A stretch of 35,201 nucleotides of DNA from IMG/VR virus record IMGVR_UViG_3300046454_000037, positions 1-35,201 of that record. One strand, written 5' to 3'. Shown here piece after piece: positions 1 to 8,278 of this stretch (its first letter is position 1; each line of letters opens with the position of its first letter). This DNA is from a virus. The notes below the pieces were generated by a model, which did no database searches, was not told the origin of the DNA, and saw nothing but the letters and a program-made list of their open reading frames with translations. Made by a program: the position numbers and the translations under genes.

Positions 1-1221
1 CAGCTGGCCCGTGCGGTCGGAGAGCGGCAACTCGAACCGGCCCCAGTTCATGATCCGGCCGTTCTTTGGCCCGCCGAAGTAGCTCGACGGGTCAGACAAG
101 TCGCGCTCAGCGTCGCGCAGCGTCAGCGCGTTACCGGAGGCGTCCTTGAAGTAGGTTTCGACCCAAGCGTCGAGCTGGTCCTCGCCGCGCCAGAACGCAG
201 AGGTCGGGAACGTGGCGACTGAAGCGTTCGACGTCTCGGCACCGAGAGCGAGAAACGTCCCCGGCGCGTTGATCGATGCGTACTCGGCCGTGAGCCAGTC
301 CGCAGACCGCGCGACGGTCGCGATCCGCACTTCGTCGATGAGGCCGTCGAACGGGCTGCTGGCGTTGAAAATCTGTCGGCCGATATTCCAGTTCCCGTTG
401 CCGGTGAACAACGCGCTGGCCGTGCGCGTGCCTGCGCTCGCGCCGTTGCGATAGAGGGTCTGCGCGAGCCCGCTCGTCAGCGTGGCGGCCATCCGATTCC
501 AGACGCCGGCCATGCTCGACACCGTGACGTCAAGGTCGTCAGAGAACAGGCCGAAGCGGAACGTCGTGTTGCTCGTGTTGCGAAGGTGGAGCGCCTTGTC
601 GCCGCTCTGCACGTCGCCCACAGAGAACGGAGCCATGTCTGCGACGTAGGTGTTCGGCTTGATCGACAGCGAGATCGTCAGCGCGCTGCCAGACAGCGCT
701 GTCGCGCCTGTGCCCGAGATGTATTGAGAACTGGCGCGCGCGAAACTACCAGCGCCGCCGACCGTGCCGGTCGCTGCTGTCGGCGTGTTCTGCAACGTGC
801 CGTTGAGGCCGGTCGCGGTCGAGTCAGTCGCCGAGAGCACCGACGGCGTCCCGAGATGCCACACGGCAAGCGTGTTCGCGTCCCACGCAGCAGTCGGGTT
901 GCTCTGGTCGGTCGAGATGGTCGGGTCGCCATACGTCATGAAGATGACGCCGCCGAGCGCGCACGACGGGATCTTGACCCACCCGGTGAACGTGCCGGCC
1001 GCGCCGTCGTAGGCTTCGCGCTCGTAGTTCAGTGGCGTGACGTTGCGCGTGCTCCAGAACTTGATGTCGTAGCCGCTCGCGTGCTGCACCTTGCCGCCGT
1101 TGCCGACAGTCTTCAGCGTCACGTCGGACAGCACCACAGGCGCGGTGAAGTCCGTCTGCGTCGACGGCAGCAGCGTCGCGTTCGACGTGATCGTGAGCGT
1201 GCGATACCAAGCCGCGCTCAT
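1..1221 (-). CDS. Distal tail protein with DUF2341 and LamG-like domains (partial)
   Basis: This gene runs off the left edge; 407 codons are visible without a stop. The ATG at 1221 overlaps the stop of the gene before it (ATGA). About residues 20-110 match the DUF2341 pattern: a DIKFW segment, a tyrosine/glutamate strand, WVKIP, then a MTYGDP turn. A concanavalin A/LamG-type beta-sandwich follows at about residues 110-280, recognisable from AVWHLG, the FDGLIDEVRIA strand and the ARSADWL segment. In phage tails such domains usually bind host surface glycans. The position after the tape measure gene fits a tail-tip or fibre component. The domain calls are by pattern; host receptor binding is inferred. 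Confidence 0.8.
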   Translation of the reverse strand, partial: MSAAWYRTLTITSNATLLPSTQTDFTAPVVLSDVTLKTVGNGGKVQHASGYDIKFWSTRNVTPLNYEREAYDGAAGTFTGWVKIPSCALGGVIFMTYGDPTISTDQSNPTAAWDANTLAVWHLGTPSVLSATDSTATGLNGTLQNTPTAATGTVGGAGSFARASSQYISGTGATALSGSALTISLSIKPNTYVADMAPFSVGDVQSGDKALHLRNTSNTTFRFGLFSDDLDVTVSSMAGVWNRMAATLTSGLAQTLYRNGASAGTRTASALFTGNGNWNIGRQIFNASSPFDGLIDEVRIATVARSADWLTAEYASINAPGTFLALGAETSNASVATFPTSAFWRGEDQLDAWVETYFKDASGNALTLRDAERDLSDPSSYFGGPKNGRIMNWGRFELPLSDRTGQL

Positions 1222-2024
1222 GGCCAGACCTGCCCGCGCGAGACTTCCGTGAGCCGGACGGGGACGTTCGAGTTGTCCATGAACGTCGCCGTACGCGGCA
1301 GCGCGTCGTCAGTGAACCGGGCGAACCACGCCTCGTTGTTGCCGTCCCACAGGCAGACGAACGGCCGCGACTTGCCGCGCGCGCTCTGCTGCCACGCTTG
1401 ATGCACGAGCAGCCCGGCGGCGTTCGTGTTGTCGACCGCCGCGTCGAGCATCCACTGCCGCACGCCGCGCTCGGTCGCGAGGCTGAGCCCGCCAATGGTG
1501 CGGTTGATGACCGTGCCGTAGGTCGACGTGATCGTCGCGCCATTCCTGATGTTGATCGCGAGTTGGTAGGACGCCGAGTAGAGCGCGAGTTGCCCGATGC
1601 GCAGGTTGACGCCGTTGCCGCTCAGCACGATGCGCGTCCAGCGCAGCGCGCTGTCGCTTCGCACGAGGACGCTGTTGCGCCGCAGCCCGTCGAGGTCGGC
1701 GTCGTAGGTCGGGATCGTCACGCTGACGGTTGGCGCGCCCCACGAGTTCGTCGCGTTGCGCTGAAACAACGCCGACGAGATCGTCGACCGAAGGTTCGTG
1801 TGAATCAGCGCTGCGAGCGCGACTGAGACGGCCGAGCCGTGGTCGATGAGGATGATCGTGTGGTCAGTCGTCCACAGCGCGCCCTTGCCGGGGTTGCCAC
1901 TCGTGAGGTCGGCGAGCGAGTAGGCCGCGTCGAGCGTGCCGTCAGGCATCGTCACGACCGCGCCGGCCGCGACGAGCCCCGCGAAGACTTCGTCAGTCGG
2001 TCGCGTGTGAATGAGGTTAGACAC
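1218..2024 (-). CDS. Putative distal tail structural protein
   Basis: The product has 268 residues, starts at a GTG, and overlaps the tape measure stop by 8 nt and the next start by 4 nt. It looks rich in beta strands and has no signal peptide or membrane segment. The C-terminal third contains tryptophans in a pattern (RPFVCLWDGNNEAWFARF) typical of compact beta domains. I do not recognise the family. The position directly after the tape measure gene is where siphophages place distal tail or baseplate hub proteins, so a structural role is inferred from context only. Confidence 0.75.
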   Translation of the reverse strand: MSNLIHTRPTDEVFAGLVAAGAVVTMPDGTLDAAYSLADLTSGNPGKGALWTTDHTIILIDHGSAVSVALAALIHTNLRSTISSALFQRNATNSWGAPTVSVTIPTYDADLDGLRRNSVLVRSDSALRWTRIVLSGNGVNLRIGQLALYSASYQLAINIRNGATITSTYGTVINRTIGGLSLATERGVRQWMLDAAVDNTNAAGLLVHQAWQQSARGKSRPFVCLWDGNNEAWFARFTDDALPRTATFMDNSNVPVRLTEVSRGQVWP

Positions 2025-5000
2025 CGCTCACCCCGATCGCCGTGCGCAGCGCGGTGCGCGTCCCGCCACGGTTGTTCTGCACTTCGGCGATGAACTGGCG
2101 CGCGTGCTCGCGCGGGTCGTCCGTCTTCGCGTTGATAACGACTTGGTAAGTGTCGCCGCCGCCAGACGACGCCGCGAGCGCCTGCGCGATGATCGCCTTC
2201 AACTGTGGCGACGTGTTGATGAACTCGCCGCCCGGCGCGTCGCCGACCATCGCGAAGGTCGAGTGCGGCACGTAGCCGCCAGTGCCGAAGCGAATGATGC
2301 CGGAGTCGCCGTAGCCGCCTGAGTCGCCTGGCTGTGGCGTGGGCGACCCCGGCGTCGGGTTCGGGTTCGACGGCGAACTGGGGCGACCTGGCGGTTCGAC
2401 GAGGATGTCGGCTGCGCCGCCACCGCCCGGTCCGGGTCCGACGTTGCCACCGTGACCGGCGATGCCATCGAGCGCAGGATAGAGGCCCTGCGTGAGCGCA
2501 GTGATCAACTTGTCGATCTTCCCGATGAGCGTGTCGAACTGCTCGTCGAGCGACTGCGAGAACTTGACGTTCGAGAGGTCCTTGATCTTCTGGCCTGTGC
2601 CGTCGACAGCTTGCCCGTTGTCGATCAACATCTGCAGGATTGGCTTGAACTGGTCCGGCAGCGCTGCGCCGGTCGTGATGGCGTCGTTTAGCAGTTGGTT
2701 CAGGCCGCCAGAGAACCCCGTGATCTTGCCGTCCGCATCAGTGACGATGCCGGACATGTCGGAGATGACGTCCTTGACGTCGACGCCAGCGTCTTTCAGG
2801 CGCGTATAGGACCCGATCAGGTCCTTGGCCTCGAGCGTGAGGTTCTGCTGCTTCCACGCGGGGCCGAGTTGTTGAATCGTGACGTGGTATTTCTGGATGT
2901 CGGCGTTCAGGTCGTTGAGCGCCTGATTCTGGTCGGTCTGGTCCTGCGTGAGTTGCTTCTGCGCGGCGTCCTGCTTGTCGAGCGCCGTCGTGATCATGTC
3001 GATCGCGTGCTGAGCAGAGCCAGAGCCCTGCGTGAGCGCGCGCCACATATACTCGCCGGCGTCGCCGAGCGTGAGGAGTTTCGCGTGCAGCGCGTCGAAG
3101 CCGCCATTGGCGTTCGCGAACGCTGTCACGGAGTCGCGCGCGGCGTTACCGAACAGGCTGGCGATGCCGCCAGCAGCCGCGCCAATGCCTGCGCCGATAG
3201 CGGTGCCAATGCCCGGCGCGATCATCGTGCCGATGGCCATGCCGGTCTCGGCGCCGCCCGCGATGTTGCCGAGCGCGCCACCGCCAAGCACGTTGCGCAG
3301 TTGCAAGCCTTGGCCGACGGCAGAGGCGAGGCCGGACACCCAGCCGTTGATCTCTGCCGCGACGTCGCCACGCGCAGCCGCAGCCTGAATCTGCTTGTGC
3401 GCTTGGAACGCTGAGTTCAGCCCGGACGCGACACTGCCAGCCGCCTGCGCGACGTGCGCGAGCGCGACGACGCCAGACTGCCCAAGACTCTGCAGCCCAG
3501 CCGCGATGTCGCCGACCATGCCAATCCATGGCGGCCCGAGCTCCGCGATCATCTTGTGTTGGATCTGGACGATGCGGTCGGCGTGCTCGTCGTAGTTCTT
3601 GTCGTCGGTGCCAAGCTGGCTGAGTTGCGTGTTGGTCCACCGGACGATCTGCTGACGCTGCTTCTCGTAGGTCGTCAGGCCGATGTTGACGGTGTCGTCT
3701 GACAACTTCTGCTCAGCCGCGAGCGCGACGGCGTTGCCGCGAAACGTCGCCTCCTCTTTGTTCGCCTCTGCTTGGTCTGCGAACTTTTGCACCTCGTCGA
3801 AGTGCTGCTCCCAGCCCTTCGTGAACAACTCGAAGTCTTTTTTGAAGTCTTTGGCGTCAGTCTTGCCCTGCTCTGCGCGCAGCTTCTCCGCTTCAGCGAC
3901 CGCCTTCACGGCGACCTCGCTGATGTGGTAGTTCTTCGCGATCTGCTCCTCGCTGAGGATGTGCTCTGAGAGGTCGGTGGCAATCTTGTCGTAGTCCGGA
4001 AAGATCGCCTCGAGCGTCGCGCCGAACAAGCTGTGCGCTTCAGCGGCCGCCGCAGTCGCGTCGGCTGACTTCTTCGCTTCTTCGGCCGCCTTCTTGTGCG
4101 TCTCGATGAGTTTCGTGGCCGACGCGTCGCTGATGCCATACGTGTCGACGAGTTGCTTGGCCGTCGCGTCTGACGCGATCTCGACGTCCATGTGCGCGCG
4201 CTCGGCCGCAGACAAGTGCTGCAGCGTCTCGTCGTTCGCGTGCAGTATGCGATCGAGTTCTTCGACAGCAGCTTTGTGCGCCGACGTCTTCTGCGTGGCC
4301 TCCGTCTCGTCGTCGAGCGGCACCGCGTCGCGCATCTCCTGCGCAGCCTTAGCAGTCGCCTTGTAGCCGGCAGCGGCCAAGCCGAGCGCAGCCGCGAGGC
4401 CCTCAGGGCCGTACAGCATGAAAATCTGACGCTGCAGGTGCGGCTCCATCGCGTCGAGCGCCGTGCCGGACTCCATCAACGTCTGCGCGAACCCTTTGTC
4501 CTTCACGCGCTGCAGCGCGAGGATGAACGCGCCGAGGCCGGCCTCTGAGGCGTCGAAGGCTTTGTCCTTGAACTCGACCCACGCGTCGGTCGCGCCCTTG
4601 AGCGCTTTGATCGTTTCTTCGCCGGCGACCTTCGTGCCCTCTGCGAGCTTCAGCGTGCCGTTGTGGACCGCTGCCGCCATCGTCTGATACTGACGCCCGA
4701 AAATCTCAGCGCCGATAGCGTTCGCGCGCTGCACGTCGTCCATGTCTGTGAGCGCGCCGATGATGGCCTTGAACTGCTCCTCCGGGGACATGTTCTTAAG
4801 GTTGTCCCACGCGAGCGCTTGGTTGCCGGTCGCCTGCACGAGTTGCGAGAGCCCGTCTTTGGCCTTCGTCGTGCCGTCTTGGATGTTGACGCCCATGCGG
4901 TAGATCGCTTGGGCGAACTCGTCGACGCTCGACCCGGTCTTGTCGGCGACCGGCTTGATCTGCTCGAGGTAGGTAATCGACAGGCCGGTCTTCTCAGACA

Positions 5001-5310
5001 GGTCGACGAACTTCGCGCCAGCGTCGACGACGGCCTCTGTGAACGCGACCATCTCGTGGATGGCGAACAACTCGGCCAGACGCTCGACGAGCCGGATCGA
5101 CATGCGCTCGATGCCTGACAGCGAGTCGACAGACGACTGCGACGCACGCTGGATGCCTTCAGCGCCCTGCTCGGCCGCGCGCCCCATGCCTGCGAACGTA
5201 GTCGACGTCTGGTCGCCGAGCAGCCGGATCGACTGCGACGCGCGCTGCGTGACATCCGTCAGGTTGTCGCGCGCGGTGAGTTGAACCTCGAGCGTGCGAT
5301 CACCCGCCAT
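2017..5310 (-). CDS. Tail tape measure protein
   Basis: At 1097 residues this is the longest gene here. It has long alanine/lysine/glutamine-rich helical segments and a glycine/alanine-rich hydrophobic stretch at about residues 675-720, typical of tape measures, which span the tail lumen and reach the host membrane. The C-terminus has proline/glycine-rich linkers followed by a GGYVPHSTFAMVGDAPGGEFI segment of the kind seen at tape measure C-termini. The ATG at 5310 overlaps the tail chaperone fusion stop by 11 nt, the conserved siphophage arrangement. By the usual scaling of roughly 1.5 angstroms per residue the tail would be about 160 nm; that is an inference. Confidence 0.95.
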   Translation of the reverse strand: MAGDRTLEVQLTARDNLTDVTQRASQSIRLLGDQTSTTFAGMGRAAEQGAEGIQRASQSSVDSLSGIERMSIRLVERLAELFAIHEMVAFTEAVVDAGAKFVDLSEKTGLSITYLEQIKPVADKTGSSVDEFAQAIYRMGVNIQDGTTKAKDGLSQLVQATGNQALAWDNLKNMSPEEQFKAIIGALTDMDDVQRANAIGAEIFGRQYQTMAAAVHNGTLKLAEGTKVAGEETIKALKGATDAWVEFKDKAFDASEAGLGAFILALQRVKDKGFAQTLMESGTALDAMEPHLQRQIFMLYGPEGLAAALGLAAAGYKATAKAAQEMRDAVPLDDETEATQKTSAHKAAVEELDRILHANDETLQHLSAAERAHMDVEIASDATAKQLVDTYGISDASATKLIETHKKAAEEAKKSADATAAAAEAHSLFGATLEAIFPDYDKIATDLSEHILSEEQIAKNYHISEVAVKAVAEAEKLRAEQGKTDAKDFKKDFELFTKGWEQHFDEVQKFADQAEANKEEATFRGNAVALAAEQKLSDDTVNIGLTTYEKQRQQIVRWTNTQLSQLGTDDKNYDEHADRIVQIQHKMIAELGPPWIGMVGDIAAGLQSLGQSGVVALAHVAQAAGSVASGLNSAFQAHKQIQAAAARGDVAAEINGWVSGLASAVGQGLQLRNVLGGGALGNIAGGAETGMAIGTMIAPGIGTAIGAGIGAAAGGIASLFGNAARDSVTAFANANGGFDALHAKLLTLGDAGEYMWRALTQGSGSAQHAIDMITTALDKQDAAQKQLTQDQTDQNQALNDLNADIQKYHVTIQQLGPAWKQQNLTLEAKDLIGSYTRLKDAGVDVKDVISDMSGIVTDADGKITGFSGGLNQLLNDAITTGAALPDQFKPILQMLIDNGQAVDGTGQKIKDLSNVKFSQSLDEQFDTLIGKIDKLITALTQGLYPALDGIAGHGGNVGPGPGGGGAADILVEPPGRPSSPSNPNPTPGSPTPQPGDSGGYGDSGIIRFGTGGYVPHSTFAMVGDAPGGEFINTSPQLKAIIAQALAASSGGGDTYQVVINAKTDDPREHARQFIAEVQNNRGGTRTALRTAIGVSGV

Positions 5311-6135
5311 CAGCGTGCTCCTGCCGCGCTACTTCGGCGTCTACGACGGCTTTGCGCACGCATCGGTCGGTCGCTGCTGCCACGACGTCGATCGCGTCCA
5401 TGAGCGCCGCATCCTGCTCGCCGGCTGCGCCAGCGCGTGGCAGCGCGACGCGCCGGTAGTGCGGCTGCGCCATGCCGTTCGCCTCGAGTTCGTGCGTCGC
5501 GTGAAACCACTCGATCGCCTCGCTGACGTCTGGCGTGAACAACTTCACCGGGCAGTCGGTCACCGGCCCGTCCGCCCACGTCGGGAACACTGGCTCGGCC
5601 AGTGGCGTGACGCACCCGCGCTCGTCTTGCAGCCCGCGCTCGATGCACTTGTGGCAACTCAGGCCTGTGTTGGCCCACTCGGTGCCGCGCTCGCGACGGC
5701 TGAGCCACCACCGGAACCGTGTCGCGAGCGCCAGACGTTTTTTGCTGACTCCGTGAACGCGTTGTGGACCATGACCGCGTTCGCGAGCAGGATCATCGTC
5801 GGGCGGTTGCCGCCGAAGGCGTCGACGAGGTCGTCGCCAGTGCGCACCGACACGCCGTCGACGAGGATGGACGATTCGAGCGAGGCGTACCGGCGAATCG
5901 CGTCGACCTCGAACTCCTCGGAGGCGCGGTTCTCCTTCTCGACGCGCGCGGTCAGCGTGTCGACGTGCTCGTCAGTCGCGACCTCGAGCGCCTTGTTGGT
6001 GCGCGCGATGCGGCGGGCGATGTCTTCAGACGTCGCCCGGAACGCGAACGACTGCTCGCGCGTGAAGCGTGCGATGAGCACGACGACCGACTGGCCTTCG
6101 AGGGTCGTCTCGAATCTGTACGGGGTTCTCTGCAT
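5300..6135 (-). CDS. Tail assembly chaperone, long form made by -1 frameshift (lambda G-T analogue)
   Basis: Ribosomes starting at 6135 read 133 codons, slip back one base at 5743-5737, and continue from 5737 to the stop at 5300, giving about 278 residues. The downstream frame encodes a clearly protein-like segment (WWLSRRERG, then GLSCHKC with two cysteines, then EAIEWFHATHEL) but has no start codon of its own before this segment. Expression therefore needs the shift. In lambda the long form bridges the tape measure protein and tail tube subunits during assembly and is absent from the virion. Position directly before the tape measure gene is diagnostic. A predictor ignoring frameshifts would call only 5300-5590 from a GTG and lose the conserved region. 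Confidence 0.88.
5659..6135 (-). CDS. Tail assembly chaperone, short zero-frame form (lambda G analogue)
   Basis: The zero-frame product has 158 residues. ATG 6135 is preceded by CAGGAG about ten bases upstream. The protein is mostly helical, with many charged residues in the middle (RVEKENRASEEFEVDAIRR), and ends in a glycine/serine/alanine tail that is translated only when the ribosome does not slip. It lies between the tail tube gene and the tape measure gene. In characterised siphophages this form is made in excess of the frameshifted one, and the ratio matters for tail length and assembly. Family assignment rests on position and the frameshift signal rather than residue motifs. Confidence 0.9.
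   Translation of the reverse strand: MQRTPYRFETTLEGQSVVVLIARFTREQSFAFRATSEDIARRIARTNKALEVATDEHVDTLTARVEKENRASEEFEVDAIRRYASLESSILVDGVSVRTGDDLVDAFGGNRPTMILLANAVMVHNAFTESAKNVWRSRHGSGGGSAVASAAPSGPTQA
5687..5743 (-). promoter_or_regulatory. Programmed -1 ribosomal frameshift signal
   Basis: On the minus strand the zero frame reads GCA AAA AAC, so the slippery heptamer A AAA AAC lies at 5743-5737. A 5-nt spacer (GTCTG, 5736-5732) follows. Then comes a perfect 11-bp stem, GCGCTCGCGAC at 5731-5721 paired with GTCGCGAGCGC at 5697-5687, closing a 23-nt loop. Slippery site, short spacer and GC-rich stem are exactly the parts of a known -1 frameshift element. Slippage moves the ribosome from the short chaperone frame into the long frame that ends at 5300. 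Confidence 0.92.
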
Positions 6136-6238
6136 CTGGTGATAGCTCCTGAGCGCTCGACACGAGTCGAGCGTGATGTGCGGTGGACTTCAGGAGCCCC
6201 GAGCGGTGAGCGTCAGTCGCGACCGGAGTCAGGCGAGG

Positions 6239-6266
6239 CCCGCGCAGCCGGTGATGGCTGCGCGGG
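6239..6266 (-). terminator. GC-rich hairpin after the tail tube gene (possible attenuator)
   Basis: This is a perfect 11-bp stem (CCCGCGCAGCC and its complement) with a 6-nt loop, in the 217-nt gap between the tail tube and chaperone genes. No U-run follows on the minus strand, so it is not a classical intrinsic terminator. It could be an attenuator or an mRNA-stabilising or processing structure. The rest of this gap has no open frame I would call. Confidence 0.6.
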
Positions 6267-6278
6267 ATTGGTCCGGCC

Positions 6279-6298
6279 GCTCCGACTTTGTTCGGAGC
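6279..6298 (-). terminator. Second hairpin in the tail tube-chaperone gap
   Basis: A 7-bp perfect stem (GCTCCGA/TCGGAGC) with a 6-nt loop lies 12 nt from the neighbouring 11-bp hairpin. Transcripts leaving the tail tube gene meet this hairpin first. No U-tract follows. The tandem arrangement suggests partial termination or 3'-end protection of the abundant tail tube message; this is inference. Confidence 0.5.
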
Positions 6299-6352
6299 AG
6301 AGCGCGTCGCGTGCGTGTTCGATCGTACCGTGAACCGTCGTCTGGCTTGTTT

Positions 6353-7516
6353 CTACAGGTTCGCCACGTAGCACTCGTCGTTGCCGACCGTGCCGAGCGC
6401 CATGCCCTTGAACGACCAGTTCAGTTCGTTGTCCCCGTCCGGCGTCTGCGGGATCTCGATCGAGACGCTCGGATAGTAGAACGCCCACACCTGGCCCTCA
6501 GTGAACCCGATCTGGATGAAGATCGACGTGGGCGCGCCCGACTCGCCGAGCGCGTAGAAGATCGTCGGGTCTTCGACGAAGGCGTCGATCACGAGCGTGA
6601 CCTCGCGCTGGTCCTTCCGGTAGTAGTCGCTCGCGCGGTCCTTGCCCATTTCGCCGATGCGCACGACTTCGTTGTTCTTGATCGTCGTGACGATCTTCTT
6701 GATCTTCGCGGCCGTCGAGGCGCCGACGATGACGCTCGCCGTCATGCCGGTCGGCAGCGCCGTGCCAACCGTCGTGAACGCGCCCGGCTCTGACTGCGAC
6801 GACGGGCGGTTCTGGAACTGCGCCGGTCCGGCGAAGTTCATGAGCGGTTCCTGCGCCTGCTCCAGCGTGAAGCCGAACGTGTCGACGACGCCGCCGAGGA
6901 TCTCGCGCGAGAACGTGACGCCGTTGTTGACGAGGTAGTGCGCCAGATAGATCGACGACGCCAACTCGGTGCCGGGGCTGTAAGTCGTGCCCGTCTTGAA
7001 CGTGTCGGCGACCGTCGGCACGACCGTCAGCGCCGGCGTCCACGTCACGACCGCGCCGGCGACCGTCTGGAGTCTGACCGCGCGTCGCTTGTCGCCAGTC
7101 ACGTTGATGAGCGCCATGTCGCCGACCTGCAGGCCCGTGCCGGAGGTCAGCGTTGCGCCGGTCGACGTCGGCGACGACGCGATCGTCGTCGTCAGCGCGG
7201 CCGCGTGCTTCGCGCCGAAGGCGTTGAGCAACAGCGCGTCGGCTTCGGGCGCGGTGCCGATGGTGCCACTCGGCCACATCGCCATGCTCTTGATGTCGAA
7301 GCCGGCTTCGGCTTCGTGCTGCGTGCGGCGGCGGACTTCCGGCGTGCGGAATCGGTCGTTCGCGTTCGTATACTTGAAGCGGTTGAACGACAACTCGGCA
7401 TTGAGATGCCGCACGGCCTGCGTCGCCGTGATGACCGGCGCAGTGCTGTACGTCGACTCAGCCATCGCGAACAGGCGCCCGAGGCGCCCCAACTGGATAT
7501 TGCCAACAGGCGGCAT
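6353..7516 (-). CDS. Major tail tube protein
   Basis: The product has 387 residues. ATG 7516 has GAGGAG eight bases upstream. The sequence is beta-rich, with a regular pattern of strands and threonine/valine/glycine loops, and ends in an ELNWSFKGMALG strand typical of tail tube subunits, which stack as hexameric rings. An internal region at about residues 110-170 (GLQVGDMALINVTGDKRRAV) looks like an inserted beta domain. It sits between the head-tail joining genes and the tail chaperones, the standard position. It is followed by two hairpins that may end or protect its message, fitting a highly expressed gene. No enzymatic motif is present. Confidence 0.88.
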   Translation of the reverse strand: MPPVGNIQLGRLGRLFAMAESTYSTAPVITATQAVRHLNAELSFNRFKYTNANDRFRTPEVRRRTQHEAEAGFDIKSMAMWPSGTIGTAPEADALLLNAFGAKHAAALTTTIASSPTSTGATLTSGTGLQVGDMALINVTGDKRRAVRLQTVAGAVVTWTPALTVVPTVADTFKTGTTYSPGTELASSIYLAHYLVNNGVTFSREILGGVVDTFGFTLEQAQEPLMNFAGPAQFQNRPSSQSEPGAFTTVGTALPTGMTASVIVGASTAAKIKKIVTTIKNNEVVRIGEMGKDRASDYYRKDQREVTLVIDAFVEDPTIFYALGESGAPTSIFIQIGFTEGQVWAFYYPSVSIEIPQTPDGDNELNWSFKGMALGTVGNDECYVANL

Positions 7517-7520
7517 GTCT

Positions 7521-7766
7521 CTACTCCTCGGTCGCCGGCTTCACCGGCGGGCTAGCTGGCGTCGACTTGACGACAGCGGGTTGGTCAGTGACGAGGTAAA
7601 CGCCGAGCACGTCGCGCAGCGTGTGCGCGGCGACCTTGACGCCACCCTTCTCGGTGCGGGCTGGCACGACGACCTCGTCGGGGTCGACGAGCGTGCCGGC
7701 GACGAGCGACCGGCTGCGTTCGCCGGCTGTGATCGTGACGTTCGCCGTGACTCGCATCTGTGGCAT
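7521..7766 (-). CDS. Small conserved-position tail/connector protein
   Basis: The product has 81 residues. ATG 7766 shares a base with the upstream stop (TAATG), which fixes the start; a longer reading of the same frame up to 8318 is arginine-rich and only a shadow of the neighbour. The N-terminus is beta-like (MRVTANVTITAGERSRSLVAG), and a lysine/proline-rich tail ends in ATEE. It resembles the small protein encoded at 9546-9773 in layout (beta core, then a K/P-rich tail). I do not recognise the family. The position between tail terminator and tail tube genes suggests a virion joining role. Confidence 0.75.
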   Translation of the reverse strand: MPQMRVTANVTITAGERSRSLVAGTLVDPDEVVVPARTEKGGVKVAAHTLRDVLGVYLVTDQPAVVKSTPASPPVKPATEE

Positions 7767-8278
7767 TAGCCTTGACTCCGTGGCAGTCCGTACGTGCGCG
7801 GCTGCAGGTGAATGACGACTGGCTGACGCAGCAGCACGGCGCGCGAGGCGTTGATCGCCATGCCGGGCACGTCGACTGACTCGAGGCGCGTGTCGAGCGC
7901 CAAGCCGTTGCGCTGCACGCGGTCGTCCGAACCGACGAGCGCTGTCTCGACGTCTGCGACCATCTGCGCCCAGAGGTCGAGCTTCGCGCTCGTGTCGGCT
8001 GAGACGACGTCGGCGCGCATGTAGAGGTCGAACGTGAGCACGTCGCGACACCGCCCGCTCGGGTCGAACGAGCGCGTCAGCTTCGGGTCGATGAGGCAGA
8101 TGACAGGCAAGTCGGTGGCGTTCGCCGTGCCGAGCGCAGCCGGGTCGCCAGAGATCGACGTCGCCTTGACGTCGAGGTGGTAGCCGTTCGCGGTCGTGAT
8201 GCCGGCGAGCGCGTCGAGGACGTCGCTGAGGACGTCTGCCAGACGGCTGACCGAGTTGGCCGGGCTTGGCAGACTCAT
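7766..8278 (-). CDS. Tail terminator / tail completion protein
   Basis: The product has 170 residues. ATG 8278 overlaps the stop of the preceding gene (ATGA). The N-terminal helix (ADVLSDVLDALAGITTANGY) followed by beta strands (PVICLIDP, VLTFDLYMRADV) and a second helix (DLWAQMVADVETALVG) matches the alpha-beta fold of tail terminators such as lambda gpU. These form a ring that stops tail tube growth and contacts the head. It lies after the gp10-like gene and before the tail tube gene, the canonical order. The fold assignment is from secondary-structure pattern and position. Confidence 0.78.
   Translation of the reverse strand: MSLPSPANSVSRLADVLSDVLDALAGITTANGYHLDVKATSISGDPAALGTANATDLPVICLIDPKLTRSFDPSGRCRDVLTFDLYMRADVVSADTSAKLDLWAQMVADVETALVGSDDRVQRNGLALDTRLESVDVPGMAINASRAVLLRQPVVIHLQPRTYGLPRSQG

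Noticed and set aside
5300-5590. A stand-alone 96-residue gene before the tape measure
   Set aside because: Its GTG start cuts off a conserved-looking segment encoded upstream in the same frame, which is reached by the frameshift from the gene at 6135.
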